A DNA stretch of 64,000 bases from Pelagicoccus mobilis (GCF_016595505.1 NZ_JAENIL010000033.1:1-64000); one strand, 5' to 3'; shown: positions 9,268 to 18,749, counted from the first letter of the stretch. Made by a program: numbers and translations. The notes: a model not told the origin generated them from the sequence alone.

Positions 9268-10545
9268 CTAGAGCTCGCGAAGCGTTTCGCAGAGGATTTC
9301 GCTCGCTCTGTCGATTGCTCCTTGCTCGTGAGCGGTCGAGATGAAGTTCGCCTCGTACTTCGAAGGAGGCAGGTAGACGCCTTTCTCGAGGCAGGTGTGG
9401 AAGTACTTGTTGAAGCGATCCGTGTCGGTGGCCGTTGCGTCGTCGAGCGTGTCGACCCGCTTTTCGCTGAAGTAGACGCAGAACATGGAGCCGACTTGGG
9501 GCACTTGGAGAGGGAGTCCGATCTCGCTGGCGGTCGAAGCGATCGCGGATGCGATCTGTTTTCCCATCTTGTCGAGGCGAGAGTAGGCGTCGCCCTCGAG
9601 TAGGAGCTTGAGCGAGGCGATGCCTGCAGCCATGGCGAGTGGATTGCCGCTTAGCGTGCCGGCTTGATAGACGGGACCCAGTGGCGCGAGGTGGTCCATT
9701 ATCTCTGCTTTCCCCCCGAGCGCTCCTACTGGGAGGCCTCCGCCGATTATCTTACCGAGGGTCGTAATGTCGGGGGTGATGCCAACGTGCTCTTGTACGC
9801 CGCCTGCGGATACGCGGAACCCGGTCATGACTTCGTCGAATATCAGGACGGAGCCGTGTTTGGTACAGAGGTCGCGTAGCCCTTGCAGATAGCCGTCGGT
9901 TGGGAAAATCAGACCGACGTTCGCCGGAAATGGCTCTAGGATGATTCCAGCTATTTGATCTCCAAAATTGGAAAAGGCTTCTTCGACTTTTGAAAGGTCG
10001 TTGAAGGGGAGGACTATGGTCTCTTCCGCCAGTTTTTCTGGAATCCCGGCGGAGTCTGGTTTGCCGAGTGTAAGCGCGCCTGAGCCGGCTGCGATGAGTA
10101 GGCTGTCGACGTGGCCGTGGTAGCAGCCAGCGAACTTGATTATCTTGTTTCGCTTTGTGTATCCGCGAGCAAGGCGGATGGCGGTCATGGTCGCTTCCGT
10201 TCCCGAATTTACCATGCGGACCTTCTCGACGGAGGGAACCATCTTGATGATGAGCTCCGCCATTTCGACTTCGTAGGGATTTGGTGTGCCGAAGCTGGTG
10301 CCGTTGTTGAGCGCTTCGGCAATGGCGTCGCGGATGACGGGGTGGTTGTGCCCGTGGATGGCTGGCCCCCAGGTGCAGACGAAGTCGATGAGCTCTTTGT
10401 CGTCTGCGGTGGTGAGGGTGGCTCCCTCTGCCTTTTTTGTGAAGAAGGGGGCTCCGCCTACGGAGCGGAACGCGCGGACGGGCGAGTTTACGCCGCCGGG
10501 AATGAGTTCTTGGGCGCGGGTGAAAAGATCGTTCGAAATTGTCAT
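9268..10545 (-). CDS. hemL: Glutamate-1-semialdehyde 2,1-aminomutase
   Basis: PLP enzyme of the C5 pathway that turns glutamate-1-semialdehyde into 5-aminolevulinate, the precursor of haem and other tetrapyrroles. The 425 residues match the family length. The N-terminal [10 protein letters not shown] motif (17-26), the PLP phosphate-binding NSGTEATM (113-120), the YHGH segment (142-145) and the PLP lysine Lys265 in [10 protein letters not shown] are all present. It follows nadE on the same strand after a 113-base gap that holds an unusual inverted repeat, so the two may or may not be co-transcribed. No Shine-Dalgarno site precedes the ATG. Confidence 0.97.
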   Translation of the reverse strand: MTISNDLFTRAQELIPGGVNSPVRAFRSVGGAPFFTKKAEGATLTTADDKELIDFVCTWGPAIHGHNHPVIRDAIAEALNNGTSFGTPNPYEVEMAELIIKMVPSVEKVRMVNSGTEATMTAIRLARGYTKRNKIIKFAGCYHGHVDSLLIAAGSGALTLGKPDSAGIPEKLAEETIVLPFNDLSKVEEAFSNFGDQIAGIILEPFPANVGLIFPTDGYLQGLRDLCTKHGSVLIFDEVMTGFRVSAGGVQEHVGITPDITTLGKIIGGGLPVGALGGKAEIMDHLAPLGPVYQAGTLSGNPLAMAAGIASLKLLLEGDAYSRLDKMGKQIASAIASTASEIGLPLQVPQVGSMFCVYFSEKRVDTLDDATATDTDRFNKYFHTCLEKGVYLPPSKYEANFISTAHEQGAIDRASEILCETLREL

Positions 10546-10640
10546 TTCGATAGGTGTTTAGGTTTTAGCTATTTAGGCTTTAGGAAGAAACGTTGATGGA
10601 GTCTGGAAGCTCGACCTAAAGCCTATGCACCTAACTCCTA
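10546..10640 (-). repeat. Imperfect long inverted repeat in the hemL leader (CCTAA/TTAGG-rich)
   Basis: The gap between nadE and hemL contains a perfect 11-bp inverted repeat (10574-10584 and 10615-10625, TAGGCTTTAGG/CCTAAAGCCTA). It is flanked by further CCTA/TAGG-rich sequence that prolongs both arms imperfectly. On the minus strand the right arm runs straight into the hemL start codon, so the leader RNA could fold into a long hairpin ending at the ATG. Confidence 0.6.
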
Positions 10641-10658
10641 TTTACCGAGGCGGAACGC

Positions 10659-12299
10659 CTAGGAGACGTAGCGTTGCACGATGGGGATGCGGCGGCCTAC
10701 GCCGAAGGCGAGAGGAGTGAGTTTGAGGCCGGGAGCGGCTTGCTTGCGTTTGTATTCGTTGAGATCGACCTTGCGTATCATGTCTTTGACTACGTCGGGA
10801 TCGTATCCTTGCTCGATGAGGTCCTTAGTGGACATTCCTTTTTCGACGTATCCTTCGAGGATGCCGTCGAGAATGTCGTAGGGAGGGAGACTGTCTTCGT
10901 CTTTCTGGTCGGGGCGGAGCTCGGCGCTGGGCGGCTTCTCGATGGTATTGACCGGAATTGTCGGTTTGTCGCGGTTCATGAATCGCGAGAGCTCGAAAAC
11001 CTTAGTCTTGGGAAGGTCGCTGATCACAGCGAGCCCGCCGCACATGTCGCCGTAGAGCGTGCAGTAGCCTACTGCGAGTTCGGATTTGTTGCCGGTGGTG
11101 AGGAGGAGTGCTCCGAGCTTGTTGGAGAGGGCCATGAGAAGCAGGCCGCGAGCGCGGGCTTGTATGTTTTCCTCGGTGACGTCGCGACCGTAGCCGGCGG
11201 TAAGTGGGGAGAGGGTGTCTTCGGCGGAGGCGACGATGTCGGCGATGGCGACGGTATGGAAGTCGATGCCTAGGTTTTCCGCGAGATCCTTGGCGTCGCT
11301 CTTGGAGTGATCGCTGGAAATGGCGGAGGGCAGGCTTACGCCGGTGACGTTTTCGGGGCCGAGGGCTTTGGCGGCGATGGCGGCTACCACGGCGGAGTCG
11401 ATGCCGCCGGATAGGCCGATGAGGGCCTTTTTGAAGCCGCTTTTGTGCACGTAGTCGCGTAGGCCGAGCACGAGAGCGTCCTCGATGTTGTGCATGAGTT
11501 CCTGGCGGAAGGTTTCGGCGAGGCTGGCTGTCGTTGATTCTAGGTCGACGACTGCTTGGTCGGCCGCGAAAGCGGAAAGGCCTGAGATAATTTGTCCTTG
11601 AGAATTGGATACCATGCTGCGGCCGTCGAAGATGAGCTCATCGTTTCCGCCAACTGCGTTCACGTATACCGTGGGGCAACCGCAGGCTTTGGATGCGGCT
11701 GAGACGAGGCCTTCTCTCTGTTCTCCTTTGCCTCCCCAGTGCCAAGGGCTGGCTGAGAGGTTGATGTGAAGGTCGAGGTTTTGCTCTTTGAGGTATTCGA
11801 CGGGGGCGTGTGGATAGCGCTCGCGAGAGATATCCGTGTTTCCCCAGATGTCCTCGCAGATGGTGACGCCGACTTTCTGGTCTTGCCAGGTGAAAACTAG
11901 AGGCAGGTCTGCTGGCTCGAAGTAGCGGTCTTCGTCGAAGACGTCGTAGGTGGGGAGGAGCGACTTGCGCCCGATTTGCTGGATTTTTCCGTTTTGGCAA
12001 AAGGCGGCGGAATTGAAGAAATCGCGGCCTGACTGGGTTTCGTTTGCTTCGACGAATCCGATGACGGCGGGGGCGTCGCCGATTTGATTGGCGATTTGCT
12101 CTAGGCTCGCAAGTTGGTCCGGCACGAAGCGGCGTTTGAAGAGCAGGTCGCGCGGAGGGTAGCCGCAGACTGCGAGTTCTGGGTAGACGACGAGTTCGGC
12201 GCCCTGCGAGACGAGCGATTGGTAGGCGTCGAGAATGAGTTTTTGGTTGCCGGCGAGGTCGCCAACGGTGGTGTTTATCTGAGCGAGTCCGATCTTCAT
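10659..12299 (-). CDS. nadE: Glutamine-dependent NAD+ synthetase
   Basis: Last step of NAD biosynthesis: amidates nicotinate adenine dinucleotide with ammonia released from glutamine, at the cost of ATP. The 546 residues hold two domains. The N-terminal nitrilase-like glutaminase has the triad Glu41 ([13 protein letters not shown]), Lys112 ([13 protein letters not shown]) and Cys148 (VTICEDIWG). The C-terminal synthetase has the PP-loop SGGIDS at 297-302. This is the long glutamine-using form rather than the short ammonia-using one. It lies between rlmN and hemL on the same strand; the spacing to rlmN is 154 bases. Confidence 0.97.
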   Translation of the reverse strand: MKIGLAQINTTVGDLAGNQKLILDAYQSLVSQGAELVVYPELAVCGYPPRDLLFKRRFVPDQLASLEQIANQIGDAPAVIGFVEANETQSGRDFFNSAAFCQNGKIQQIGRKSLLPTYDVFDEDRYFEPADLPLVFTWQDQKVGVTICEDIWGNTDISRERYPHAPVEYLKEQNLDLHINLSASPWHWGGKGEQREGLVSAASKACGCPTVYVNAVGGNDELIFDGRSMVSNSQGQIISGLSAFAADQAVVDLESTTASLAETFRQELMHNIEDALVLGLRDYVHKSGFKKALIGLSGGIDSAVVAAIAAKALGPENVTGVSLPSAISSDHSKSDAKDLAENLGIDFHTVAIADIVASAEDTLSPLTAGYGRDVTEENIQARARGLLLMALSNKLGALLLTTGNKSELAVGYCTLYGDMCGGLAVISDLPKTKVFELSRFMNRDKPTIPVNTIEKPPSAELRPDQKDEDSLPPYDILDGILEGYVEKGMSTKDLIEQGYDPDVVKDMIRKVDLNEYKRKQAAPGLKLTPLAFGVGRRIPIVQRYVS

Positions 12300-12453
12300 G
12301 GGTGCGAAGCGAGAGATTGCAACAGCCTTGGGCTCAAGGGCAAGCGCGAGAATCGACTCTGTGACGCTGCCGCTCGATTTGCGGGGAGGATGTGTCGGTG
12401 TTTAACGAAAGAGGAGGTAAGTCGCGTGGTTCGGTGGCTGGATTGCGTAGACC

Positions 12454-13560
12454 CTAGGAGGCGAGGTCGCTTTCGTTTTTGAGTTTTAGCTGACCGCAGG
12501 CGGCGGCGATGTCGTGCCCTTTTTCGCGGCGAATGGTGACTGAGACGCCTCGGTTGCGGAGACGGTTGTAGAAAGTGTCCTGGCGGGCGATCGAAGGCCG
12601 TCGCCAATCGAGTCCGTCGACTGTGTTGTAGGGGATGAGATTGACGTGCGCCTTGAGGTCGAGGGCGATCTTTATGAGGGCGTCGGCTTGTTCGAGGGTG
12701 TCGTTGATTTCCTCGATGAGGATGAACTCGAGGGTGATCATGCGGCCCTTGGTCTGGGCGTATTTTTGGATGGCGGGTAGGAGTTTTTCGAGCGGGTACT
12801 TACGGTTGACTGGCATTATCTGGTCGCGGACCGCGTTGGTTGCCCCATGCAGGGAGACGGCGAGTCGGAATTGCTCTGGCTCGTCGGCGAGCTCCTCGAT
12901 CCGTGGCACGACTCCGGAGGTGGAGATGGTGATGCGGCGAGCTCCGAAATTGAGGCCCCAGTTTGCGTTCAGGATGCGTAGGGCGGGCAGGAGGTTTTTG
13001 TAATTGGCCAGGGGTTCGCCCATGCCCATGACGACGATGTTGTCGAAGGAGGCGATTTCTTCGGAGGCGCGTTCTGTGGTCGCGTCTTCTTGGTGGCAGA
13101 CGTGGATGAGCTGGGAGACGATTTCGCCGATGGAGAGGTCTCGTTTCCAGCCAGCGAGTCCGGATGCACAGAATTTGCACCCGTAGGCGCAGCCGACTTG
13201 GGTGGAGATGCAGATGGTTTTGCGGGAGTTTTCTTGCCCGACGCTGATCTGAGGGGCTCGAATGACCACGGTTTCGACCATTGCGTTGTCGCCCATCTGG
13301 AGGAGAAGCTTCTCGGTCTCGTCGGCGGATTCTTTGGCGAGGACGCGTTTGGAGGGAGCGATTTCGAAGGTGTTGTCGAGTTTTTCGCGGAGGGATTTGG
13401 GGAGGTTGCTCATGGCGTCCCAGGACTTGGCCCGTTTTTTGTAGAGCCATTCGAGGACTTGCTTGGCGCGGAACTTGGGTTCGCCGAGCTCTTCGAAGCG
13501 AGCTTGGAGGCTGTCGAGCGTTTCGCCGTAGATGGGTGGCTTTTCCGGAAGGTACTTCAT
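12454..13560 (-). CDS. rlmN: Dual-specificity 23S rRNA/tRNA adenine-C2 methyltransferase RlmN
   Basis: Radical-SAM enzyme that methylates C2 of A2503 in 23S rRNA and A37 of some tRNAs, tuning translation fidelity. The 368-residue protein has the radical-SAM cysteines Cys124, Cys128 and Cys131 in CAYGCKFC, the SAM-binding GMGEPLANY segment and the C-terminal catalytic Cys355 in AAACGQL. The partner Cys of the methyl-transfer mechanism is therefore present. It precedes nadE on the minus strand. Its leader is a C/T/A-rich, G-poor stretch reaching the ATG, with no ribosome-binding site visible. Confidence 0.96.
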   Translation of the reverse strand: MKYLPEKPPIYGETLDSLQARFEELGEPKFRAKQVLEWLYKKRAKSWDAMSNLPKSLREKLDNTFEIAPSKRVLAKESADETEKLLLQMGDNAMVETVVIRAPQISVGQENSRKTICISTQVGCAYGCKFCASGLAGWKRDLSIGEIVSQLIHVCHQEDATTERASEEIASFDNIVVMGMGEPLANYKNLLPALRILNANWGLNFGARRITISTSGVVPRIEELADEPEQFRLAVSLHGATNAVRDQIMPVNRKYPLEKLLPAIQKYAQTKGRMITLEFILIEEINDTLEQADALIKIALDLKAHVNLIPYNTVDGLDWRRPSIARQDTFYNRLRNRGVSVTIRREKGHDIAAACGQLKLKNESDLAS

Positions 13561-13673
13561 GAAAGGTGTGGATGGTGAAGGGGGAATGGCGAAAGGGGAA
13601 GTCTGGGTTGCGAGTTTTGTTGGGGAGTGGTTTCGGCTTGCGGATAGGGGGCGGTGGATAAGTGTAGGCGGCG

Positions 13674-14840
13674 GTGAGTTTGATACATCGCTACATTTTT
13701 AAAAACGTTTTTGCCTCCTGCTTCGCGTCGGTGGCTATGTTTGCGTTTCTGATCCTGACGATGAGCATGGTGAAGGACATGCTCAATTTGTTGGCGGAAG
13801 GGCAGCTGACGTTTGGGGCGTTTTTCAGGCTGACTTGGCTGTTGCTGCCTTTTGTATTCGTTTACGCGCTACCGATGGGGTTTATCACGGGTGTGCTTCT
13901 GACGATGGGGCGTTTGTCGGCGGAGAATGAAATCACGTCGTTGCGAGCGGCTGGTGTGAGCGTGATTCGGCTTTCCAGTTCGGCGTTTCTTTTGGCGATC
14001 CTTGGCACGACTGCGTCGTTGGTAGTGAATTTCTACTACGGTCCGCTGGCCAAGACGCAGTACCGCCAGGAGCTGAAGAATACGATCCAGACGAATCCGC
14101 TAGGGTTCATCGTGGAGAAAACGTTTGTGCGGGATTTTCCGGGATCGGTAATCTACGTGGGAAAGAAGGAGGCGGAGATGCTCTACGACGTTTGGATTTG
14201 GAAGCTGAACGAGCAGAGTCAGGTGACGTCTTTTGCGAGAGCGGAAAAAGGGAAGTTCGCTTTTTTGGAGAATAGCGCGGAGCTTCAGCTCGATGCGGAG
14301 CAGGTGACCATCGAGCACCGCGATGAGGAGGACCCTGAGAATTTCAGGACCAAGAATTTCTTTCCGGGCTCGGCGGCGAGGTTTCCATTCTCTTTCTCTT
14401 TGGAGAAGATCCTAGGGCGTGAGACCTTGGCTCGGAAGCTGACTTGGATGACGTTTGACGAGTTGCAGCGCGAGGTCGCGAGCTACCAGGAGATTGCGGA
14501 GAGCTCGACAGGGGAGGTTCGCGAGGAGGCTCTACGGAACATGCTGAAAGCGAAAATGGTGTTCCACAAGAATTTCGCCATGGGCTTTGCGGTGCTGTCG
14601 TTCGCGTGTATTGCGATCCCTCTTGGTTTGAAAACCTCGCGCAAGGAGACCTCGGCCAATCTAGGGTTGGGGGTAGGGATGGGGCTGCTCTACTATCTCG
14701 CGATGATCTCGATCGATTGGCTGGATGGGAAGCCGGAGCTTAGGCCTGAACTGCTTTTTTGGATACCGAACCTGGCTTATCAGACGGTGGGTGTATGGCT
14801 GTTCTTGCGTGCGGACCACGGCAAGAAAGCGAAGAGCTAG
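13674..14840 (+). CDS. LptF/LptG family LPS export permease
   Basis: Inner-membrane permease of the LPS transport bridge that lifts lipopolysaccharide out of the membrane together with LptB and LptC. The 388 residues show three N-terminal membrane helices (about 12-32, 52-75 and 98-120), a periplasmic jellyroll-like domain, and three C-terminal helices, as in YjgP/YjgQ proteins. The start is GTG at 13674, preceded by a purine-rich stretch. Only one such permease is in the window, so whether it acts as LptF or LptG cannot be told. Its TAG stop shares the palindrome CTAG with the stop of the convergent gene at 14837. Confidence 0.9.
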   Translation: MSLIHRYIFKNVFASCFASVAMFAFLILTMSMVKDMLNLLAEGQLTFGAFFRLTWLLLPFVFVYALPMGFITGVLLTMGRLSAENEITSLRAAGVSVIRLSSSAFLLAILGTTASLVVNFYYGPLAKTQYRQELKNTIQTNPLGFIVEKTFVRDFPGSVIYVGKKEAEMLYDVWIWKLNEQSQVTSFARAEKGKFAFLENSAELQLDAEQVTIEHRDEEDPENFRTKNFFPGSAARFPFSFSLEKILGRETLARKLTWMTFDELQREVASYQEIAESSTGEVREEALRNMLKAKMVFHKNFAMGFAVLSFACIAIPLGLKTSRKETSANLGLGVGMGLLYYLAMISIDWLDGKPELRPELLFWIPNLAYQTVGVWLFLRADHGKKAKS

Positions 14841-15289
14841 TTTACAACGAGAATAAGCAGGGGCAGCTTGCCGCCTGAGTTGCCGGCCGCTTGGACGGTT
14901 GGATGTCCCTTGCTGGCTAGCACTGTCATGTCGGTGAGGGTTTTGGAGTCTTTTTTCCATTGGGCGGAAAGCCGGTATTTGCCGCCTTCGTTGGAGAGGT
15001 AGGAAACGGTCACCTTTTGGCCTCCGGGGAAGGATATTGTTTGGGTGCCGTTTAGGCGTAGCTTGAAATTTCCTGTTCCTTGTTGCTTGAAGGTGTCGAA
15101 TGGGAAGGCGCGAATCAGTCGGCGTTCGTATTGTTTGAGCGAGGCGTCGACGCCTTGGCCTTCGTTGGAGGCTAGGATGAGCGTGGCGCTGACCGATGCG
15201 TCTTGGGCGCTGGAAACAGTGGAGAAGAGTGAAGTGGCGAGCACGACGATGGCTAGTGTTGCGAGTTTTGGAATGCGGATGTGTTTCAT
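14837..15289 (-). CDS. Small secreted protein of unknown function, coupled to an ECF sigma factor
   Basis: I do not recognise the family. The 150 residues begin with a clear Sec signal peptide (hydrophobic 8-25, probable cleavage after Ser-Ser-Ala near 28). The remainder looks like a small beta-rich domain ending in LLILVVN. The start codon overlaps the sigma factor stop as ATGA (15286-15289), so the two are translationally coupled and the protein probably belongs to the output or feedback of that sigma factor. It lacks the membrane helix expected of a classical anti-sigma factor. Its stop codon lies tail to tail with that of the LptF/G permease, sharing CTAG. Confidence 0.75.
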   Translation of the reverse strand: MKHIRIPKLATLAIVVLATSLFSTVSSAQDASVSATLILASNEGQGVDASLKQYERRLIRAFPFDTFKQQGTGNFKLRLNGTQTISFPGGQKVTVSYLSNEGGKYRLSAQWKKDSKTLTDMTVLASKGHPTVQAAGNSGGKLPLLILVVN

Positions 15290-15861
15290 GAGACGAGGTC
15301 GGCTAAGTGTTTCTGGATTGTTTTTCTCGCGTTGAAAAGTCGGGACATGACGGTGCCGGTTTTTACCTGCAGTTCGGTGGCTATTTCTTCGTAGGTGAGG
15401 CCTTCGATTTCCCGCAGCTGAAGAGCGGTACTGAGTTTTTCGGGAAGCTTGGCTAGTGCGTCTTCGATTCGAGATTGGAGTTCTTTTCTCTCAAGGTTAC
15501 GAACTTGCTCAGGGGATGCAACGGGAGAAGCTTCGTTGTTCGCTGCGTTTTCGAGGAACTCTTGCTCCGAGGCGGATTCTCGGCTGTTGTTTCGTTTGCG
15601 GATGAGATCGAGGGCGGTGAAGGTGGTGATGCGGTAGAGCCAGGAGGTGAAAGCGGAATCCCCACGAAAGCTGGAGAGCTTTTTCCAGACTTTGACCCAT
15701 GTGAGTTGGGCGACGTCTTTGGCGTCTTCTTCAGACTTTGTCATGCGAAGCGCTTGTCCGTAGACTTTGTCGTAGTGAAGGGAGACGAGCTGGTTGAACG
15801 CGTTTTTGTCCCCTTCTTGCGCCTGTATGACAAGCACATCTGTCGTTTCGTCTGGTGTCAC
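15286..15861 (-). CDS. ECF-type RNA polymerase sigma factor
   Basis: A 191-residue sigma-70 family factor with only regions 2 and 4. Region 2 (about 12-85) includes the DAKDVAQLTWVKVWKKL helix and the WLYRITTFTALDLIRKRN -10 recognition helix. A linker (about 90-125) leads to region 4 (about 128-188), with the helix-turn-helix LTYEEIATELQVKTGTVMSRL. It directs polymerase to a stress or envelope regulon. No anti-sigma factor is adjacent; the partner downstream is a small secreted protein. The closest anti-sigma-like protein in the window is at 49171-49677, too far to be paired by position. Confidence 0.93.
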   Translation of the reverse strand: MTPDETTDVLVIQAQEGDKNAFNQLVSLHYDKVYGQALRMTKSEEDAKDVAQLTWVKVWKKLSSFRGDSAFTSWLYRITTFTALDLIRKRNNSRESASEQEFLENAANNEASPVASPEQVRNLERKELQSRIEDALAKLPEKLSTALQLREIEGLTYEEIATELQVKTGTVMSRLFNARKTIQKHLADLVS

Positions 15862-15953
15862 CTCGCTGTTGTTATTGCGGGCGAGTCTTGTGTGTTTGCG
15901 CCGGCATTTGCGAGTTTAGACGTCGCTTCTTCTAATTTATTCATCGCTGCTCG

Positions 15954-16709
15954 TTAGAATCGGCGAGCGGTGATGCGTTTCACTGCGGATAGGGTCGCTG
16001 TGACGTGCATGGCGATGCGAGTCTTGATCGGCAAGGAGCTTGGAGTTTCTGTTGTTAGATGTATGTGTTTGTTTTTCGAATACAGGAGAAAGGCTTCGGG
16101 CCAATCTTCCCGTGACTCGATGGCGCCTTCGATGGGGCGACTAATGAGTCCGTCTTGAGCGGGTGAATCGTCGATTTCGGGAGCTAAATCGATTGGACCG
16201 GAGTTTTGGGTGTCGTCTAGAATGTCGCGAAACACGGGATCATCTGGAGAAGGGGAGACGGCGTACATGTAAAATCCGGAAGATTCCCAATCTTCGTGGA
16301 GGGCGACGCTGAGGTCGAAGGGGGGGAGTGTATCGATGAATTGTTTAGCGGCTAGGGTTTCCGGGTTTTTGGGGGTGCGGAACTCTCGATTGAGGTCGTC
16401 GCCTTGCGCGTTTTCACGTGTTTGAGTGACGAATCCGGTTGGATTAACGAGGGGAAGGATGCTGATTTGGATTTCGCGGGGGAGCAGGTCTCTTTTGAGA
16501 ATCTCGAGTAGAGCCAATGGTCCGGCCGGTTCGTCGCCATGCACGCCTGTTGATAGGTAGAGGTGGAAGTTGCGGGGGGGCGTTTGTTGAGAAGGGCGTG
16601 TCAGCCCGATGATCGGATATGACTCGACCTTGCCAAGGGGAGTGGAAGTGAAGCCGGCGGCGGTTGCAGCAGCTTCGATTTCTTCAAGGAATTCTAAGGG
16701 AGCGATCAT
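15954..16709 (-). CDS. M14-family zinc metallocarboxypeptidase
   Basis: A 251-residue zinc peptidase of the carboxypeptidase A/succinylglutamate desuccinylase fold. Expected metal ligands are His57 and Glu60 in GVHGDEPAG and His138 in VALHEDW. Arg108 in DDLNREFR fits the substrate-carboxylate binding role, and Glu221 in LTTETP fits the catalytic glutamate. No signal peptide is seen, so it is probably cytoplasmic. Small cytoplasmic M14 enzymes of this type include murein tripeptide amidase MpaA, so peptidoglycan peptide recycling is a reasonable guess, but aspartoacylase-like activity is possible. The gene stands alone between the sigma factor and ugd. Confidence 0.85.
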   Translation of the reverse strand: MIAPLEFLEEIEAAATAAGFTSTPLGKVESYPIIGLTRPSQQTPPRNFHLYLSTGVHGDEPAGPLALLEILKRDLLPREIQISILPLVNPTGFVTQTRENAQGDDLNREFRTPKNPETLAAKQFIDTLPPFDLSVALHEDWESSGFYMYAVSPSPDDPVFRDILDDTQNSGPIDLAPEIDDSPAQDGLISRPIEGAIESREDWPEAFLLYSKNKHIHLTTETPSSLPIKTRIAMHVTATLSAVKRITARRF

Positions 16710-16858
16710 GGAGAAATCCGATTTTTCACAGTTGTTTTTTAAGGTTTCACGGGGCTTAGACGATTTAGGCTTGGTTTATGCGGCGATTAGGCCGGATTTA
16801 AATCTTTAAACTTCTGCCTGAATCTGAAAAACGGTCCCTTTCTCAACTCTACACCCTT

Positions 16859-18241
16859 ATGAAAATTTGTTGCTTAGGAGCTGGCTACGTTGGTGGCCCA
16901 ACGATGGCTATGATCGCCTACAAGTGCTCGGATATTACCGTTACTGTAGCCGACATCAACGAAGCGCGAATCAACGCTTGGAATTCTGATGAACTGCCGG
17001 TTTTTGAGCCAGGCTTGGATGATGTCGTGAAGGCGGCTCGTGGTCGTAACTTGTTTTTCACTACGGATAAAGTGACCGCCATCAAGGAGGCCGACATCAT
17101 TTTCGTTAGCGTTGGCACCCCGACCAAAACCTACGGAGCGGGGGCTGGTAAGGCAGCCGACCTCAAATACATCGAACTCTGTGCTCGGGATATCGCGGAA
17201 CATTCGGACCGCTCTAAGATCGTTGTTGAGAAATCGACTCTCCCGGTTCGTACGGCTCAAGGCTTGAAGACGGTTCTTTCCGCTAATACTCGCGAAGGTA
17301 TCGATTTCCAGGTGCTTTCGAATCCGGAGTTCCTCGCTGAAGGTACCGCAATCGAGGATCTGGAGAATCCAGATCGTGTATTGATTGGGGGTGAAGAGGA
17401 AACCGAGGCGGGGCGTGCTGCGATTGAAACGTTGGCCAAGGTTTACGAGTACTGGGTGCCGCGCGAAAACATCATCACGACCAATCTTTGGTCTTCTGAG
17501 CTATCGAAGTTGGTGGCGAACGCGTTCCTGGCTCAGCGTATTTCTAGCATCAACTCGATTTCCGCCCTTTGCGAACGCACTGGGGCAAATGTTGACCAAG
17601 TCGCTTACGCGATCGGGCGTGACTCGCGAATTGGTCCGAAGTTCCTGAAGGCATCGGTTGGGTTTGGCGGATCCTGTTTCCAGAAGGACATCTTGAACCT
17701 TGTTTACCTCTGCGAGTATTTCGGCCTTCCGGATGTGGCTGCGTATTGGGAACAGGTGATCATTATGAACGACTGGCAAAAGAGCCGTTTCTCGCAGAAG
17801 ATCGTTACCACTCTATTCAACACCGTTAACGGGAAGCGTATTGCGATGCTTGGCTTCGCATTCAAGAAAGACACCAATGATACTCGCGAGACTGCGGCGA
17901 TGTACGTCGGGCGGGATTTGCTCGACGAGCAAGCTGTATTGGCGGTTCACGATCCGAAGGTGTCGCGTGAGCAGATTTTCAAGGATTTGAAGGAGTCCGA
18001 GACGGATGCGGAGGGTAACCCCAATCCGCTTGTCGATATTTGCGACGATCCTTACGAGGCTGCCAAGGGGGCGCACGGTTTGGCGGTTATGACCGAGTGG
18101 GATTCGTTCAAGGACCTGGACTACAAGAAGATCTATGAGGGGATGTATAAGCCCGCGTTTATCTTTGATGGGCGAAACATTCTCGACCACGAGGCTTTGC
18201 GGGAGATCGGATTCGAAGTCTTTGCCATAGGTGGCAAATAG
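16859..18241 (+). CDS. ugd: UDP-glucose 6-dehydrogenase (eukaryote-like long form)
   Basis: Oxidises UDP-glucose to UDP-glucuronate in two NAD-linked steps, feeding capsule, exopolysaccharide or LPS sugars. The 460 residues start with the NAD site [10 protein letters not shown] (7-16). The catalytic nucleophile is Cys273 in [10 protein letters not shown]. The central helix carrying [21 protein letters not shown] and the C-terminal nucleotide domain are intact. The length and sequences such as [11 protein letters not shown] and [11 protein letters not shown] resemble the animal/plant type rather than the shorter E. coli form of about 390 residues. The leader is pyrimidine-rich without a Shine-Dalgarno site, and a hairpin plus T-run follows the stop. 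Confidence 0.95.
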   Translation: MKICCLGAGYVGGPTMAMIAYKCSDITVTVADINEARINAWNSDELPVFEPGLDDVVKAARGRNLFFTTDKVTAIKEADIIFVSVGTPTKTYGAGAGKAADLKYIELCARDIAEHSDRSKIVVEKSTLPVRTAQGLKTVLSANTREGIDFQVLSNPEFLAEGTAIEDLENPDRVLIGGEEETEAGRAAIETLAKVYEYWVPRENIITTNLWSSELSKLVANAFLAQRISSINSISALCERTGANVDQVAYAIGRDSRIGPKFLKASVGFGGSCFQKDILNLVYLCEYFGLPDVAAYWEQVIIMNDWQKSRFSQKIVTTLFNTVNGKRIAMLGFAFKKDTNDTRETAAMYVGRDLLDEQAVLAVHDPKVSREQIFKDLKESETDAEGNPNPLVDICDDPYEAAKGAHGLAVMTEWDSFKDLDYKKIYEGMYKPAFIFDGRNILDHEALREIGFEVFAIGGK

Positions 18242-18270
18242 CCCTTCTCCTTCAGCCTATTTTTTAGATG

Positions 18271-18303
18271 GCGAACTCTTTTCGGAGGGTTCGTCTTTTT
18301 TTG
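18271..18303 (+). terminator. Rho-independent terminator of ugd
   Basis: A stem pairing 18271-18276 with 18289-18294 (GCGAAC/GTTCGT, one G-T pair) is followed by C and then seven T (18296-18302), 30 bases after the ugd stop. Confidence 0.65.
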
Positions 18304-18431
18304 TGAGGTTAGGCAGGGGATTGTAAAAGGAAATGTAAAATCGGCTGGAGATAGTCCCACGTATCTTAGGTTTCGCGATAGTGAGTCGATGAGGTTCAGA
18401 AGCGAATGCCTCTCGCCTAATACCTATCACT

Positions 18432-18749
18432 ATGCTACTTAGTCTCCTCTTCTTGATCATTCTCGCCGTTCTTGCCTATCAGACGAAAAAGGTGGTTCTG
18501 CCTGCGATCGTCTTTGGCGTGCTCAAGGCGATCTCCTCTTGCTTCTTCATCGTAGCTGAGTCCGAGCTAAGCTACGACACGATCGGACTGCTGGCAGGTT
18601 CACAATTGCTCGCCAACGGATTGCTTGGCACCGCAATTGCCTATCTGGTGGTAAAGCACTCTCAAGACTGGAAGTTCGCGATTCTGACAACCGTGCTCGC
18701 GATCGTCACGTTTATGACGAGCGCAATCGATCCGATCATTGCCGCCTAA
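18432..18749 (+). CDS. Small hydrophobic membrane protein of unknown function
   Basis: A 105-residue protein with three or four hydrophobic helices (about 1-14, 24-42, 52-72 and 80-100) and almost no soluble domain. Short charged loops (YQTKKV, KHSQDWK) suggest the N-terminus is outside or that the first helix acts as an anchor. I do not recognise the family. It is isolated between the ugd terminator and the convergent topB gene. Its ATG is preceded directly by a CCTAATACCTATCACT-type leader like that of hemL. Coding status rests on the clean start, the hydrophobic pattern and the otherwise unexplained gap. Confidence 0.7.
   Translation: MLLSLLFLIILAVLAYQTKKVVLPAIVFGVLKAISSCFFIVAESELSYDTIGLLAGSQLLANGLLGTAIAYLVVKHSQDWKFAILTTVLAIVTFMTSAIDPIIAA

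Noticed and set aside
10648-10660. AGGCG-GAA-CGCCT hairpin at the nadE stop as a terminator
   Set aside because: The stem is only five pairs, overlaps the stop codon, and no T-run follows on the minus strand.
12800-13450. A 216-codon minus-strand frame rich in Arg, His and Pro within rlmN
   Set aside because: It is a second frame of the rlmN gene; the composition is typical of out-of-frame reading in GC-richer DNA.
15862-15953. Possible regulatory RNA upstream of the sigma factor
   Set aside because: Ninety-two bases without a convincing stem or known motif; I see nothing specific.
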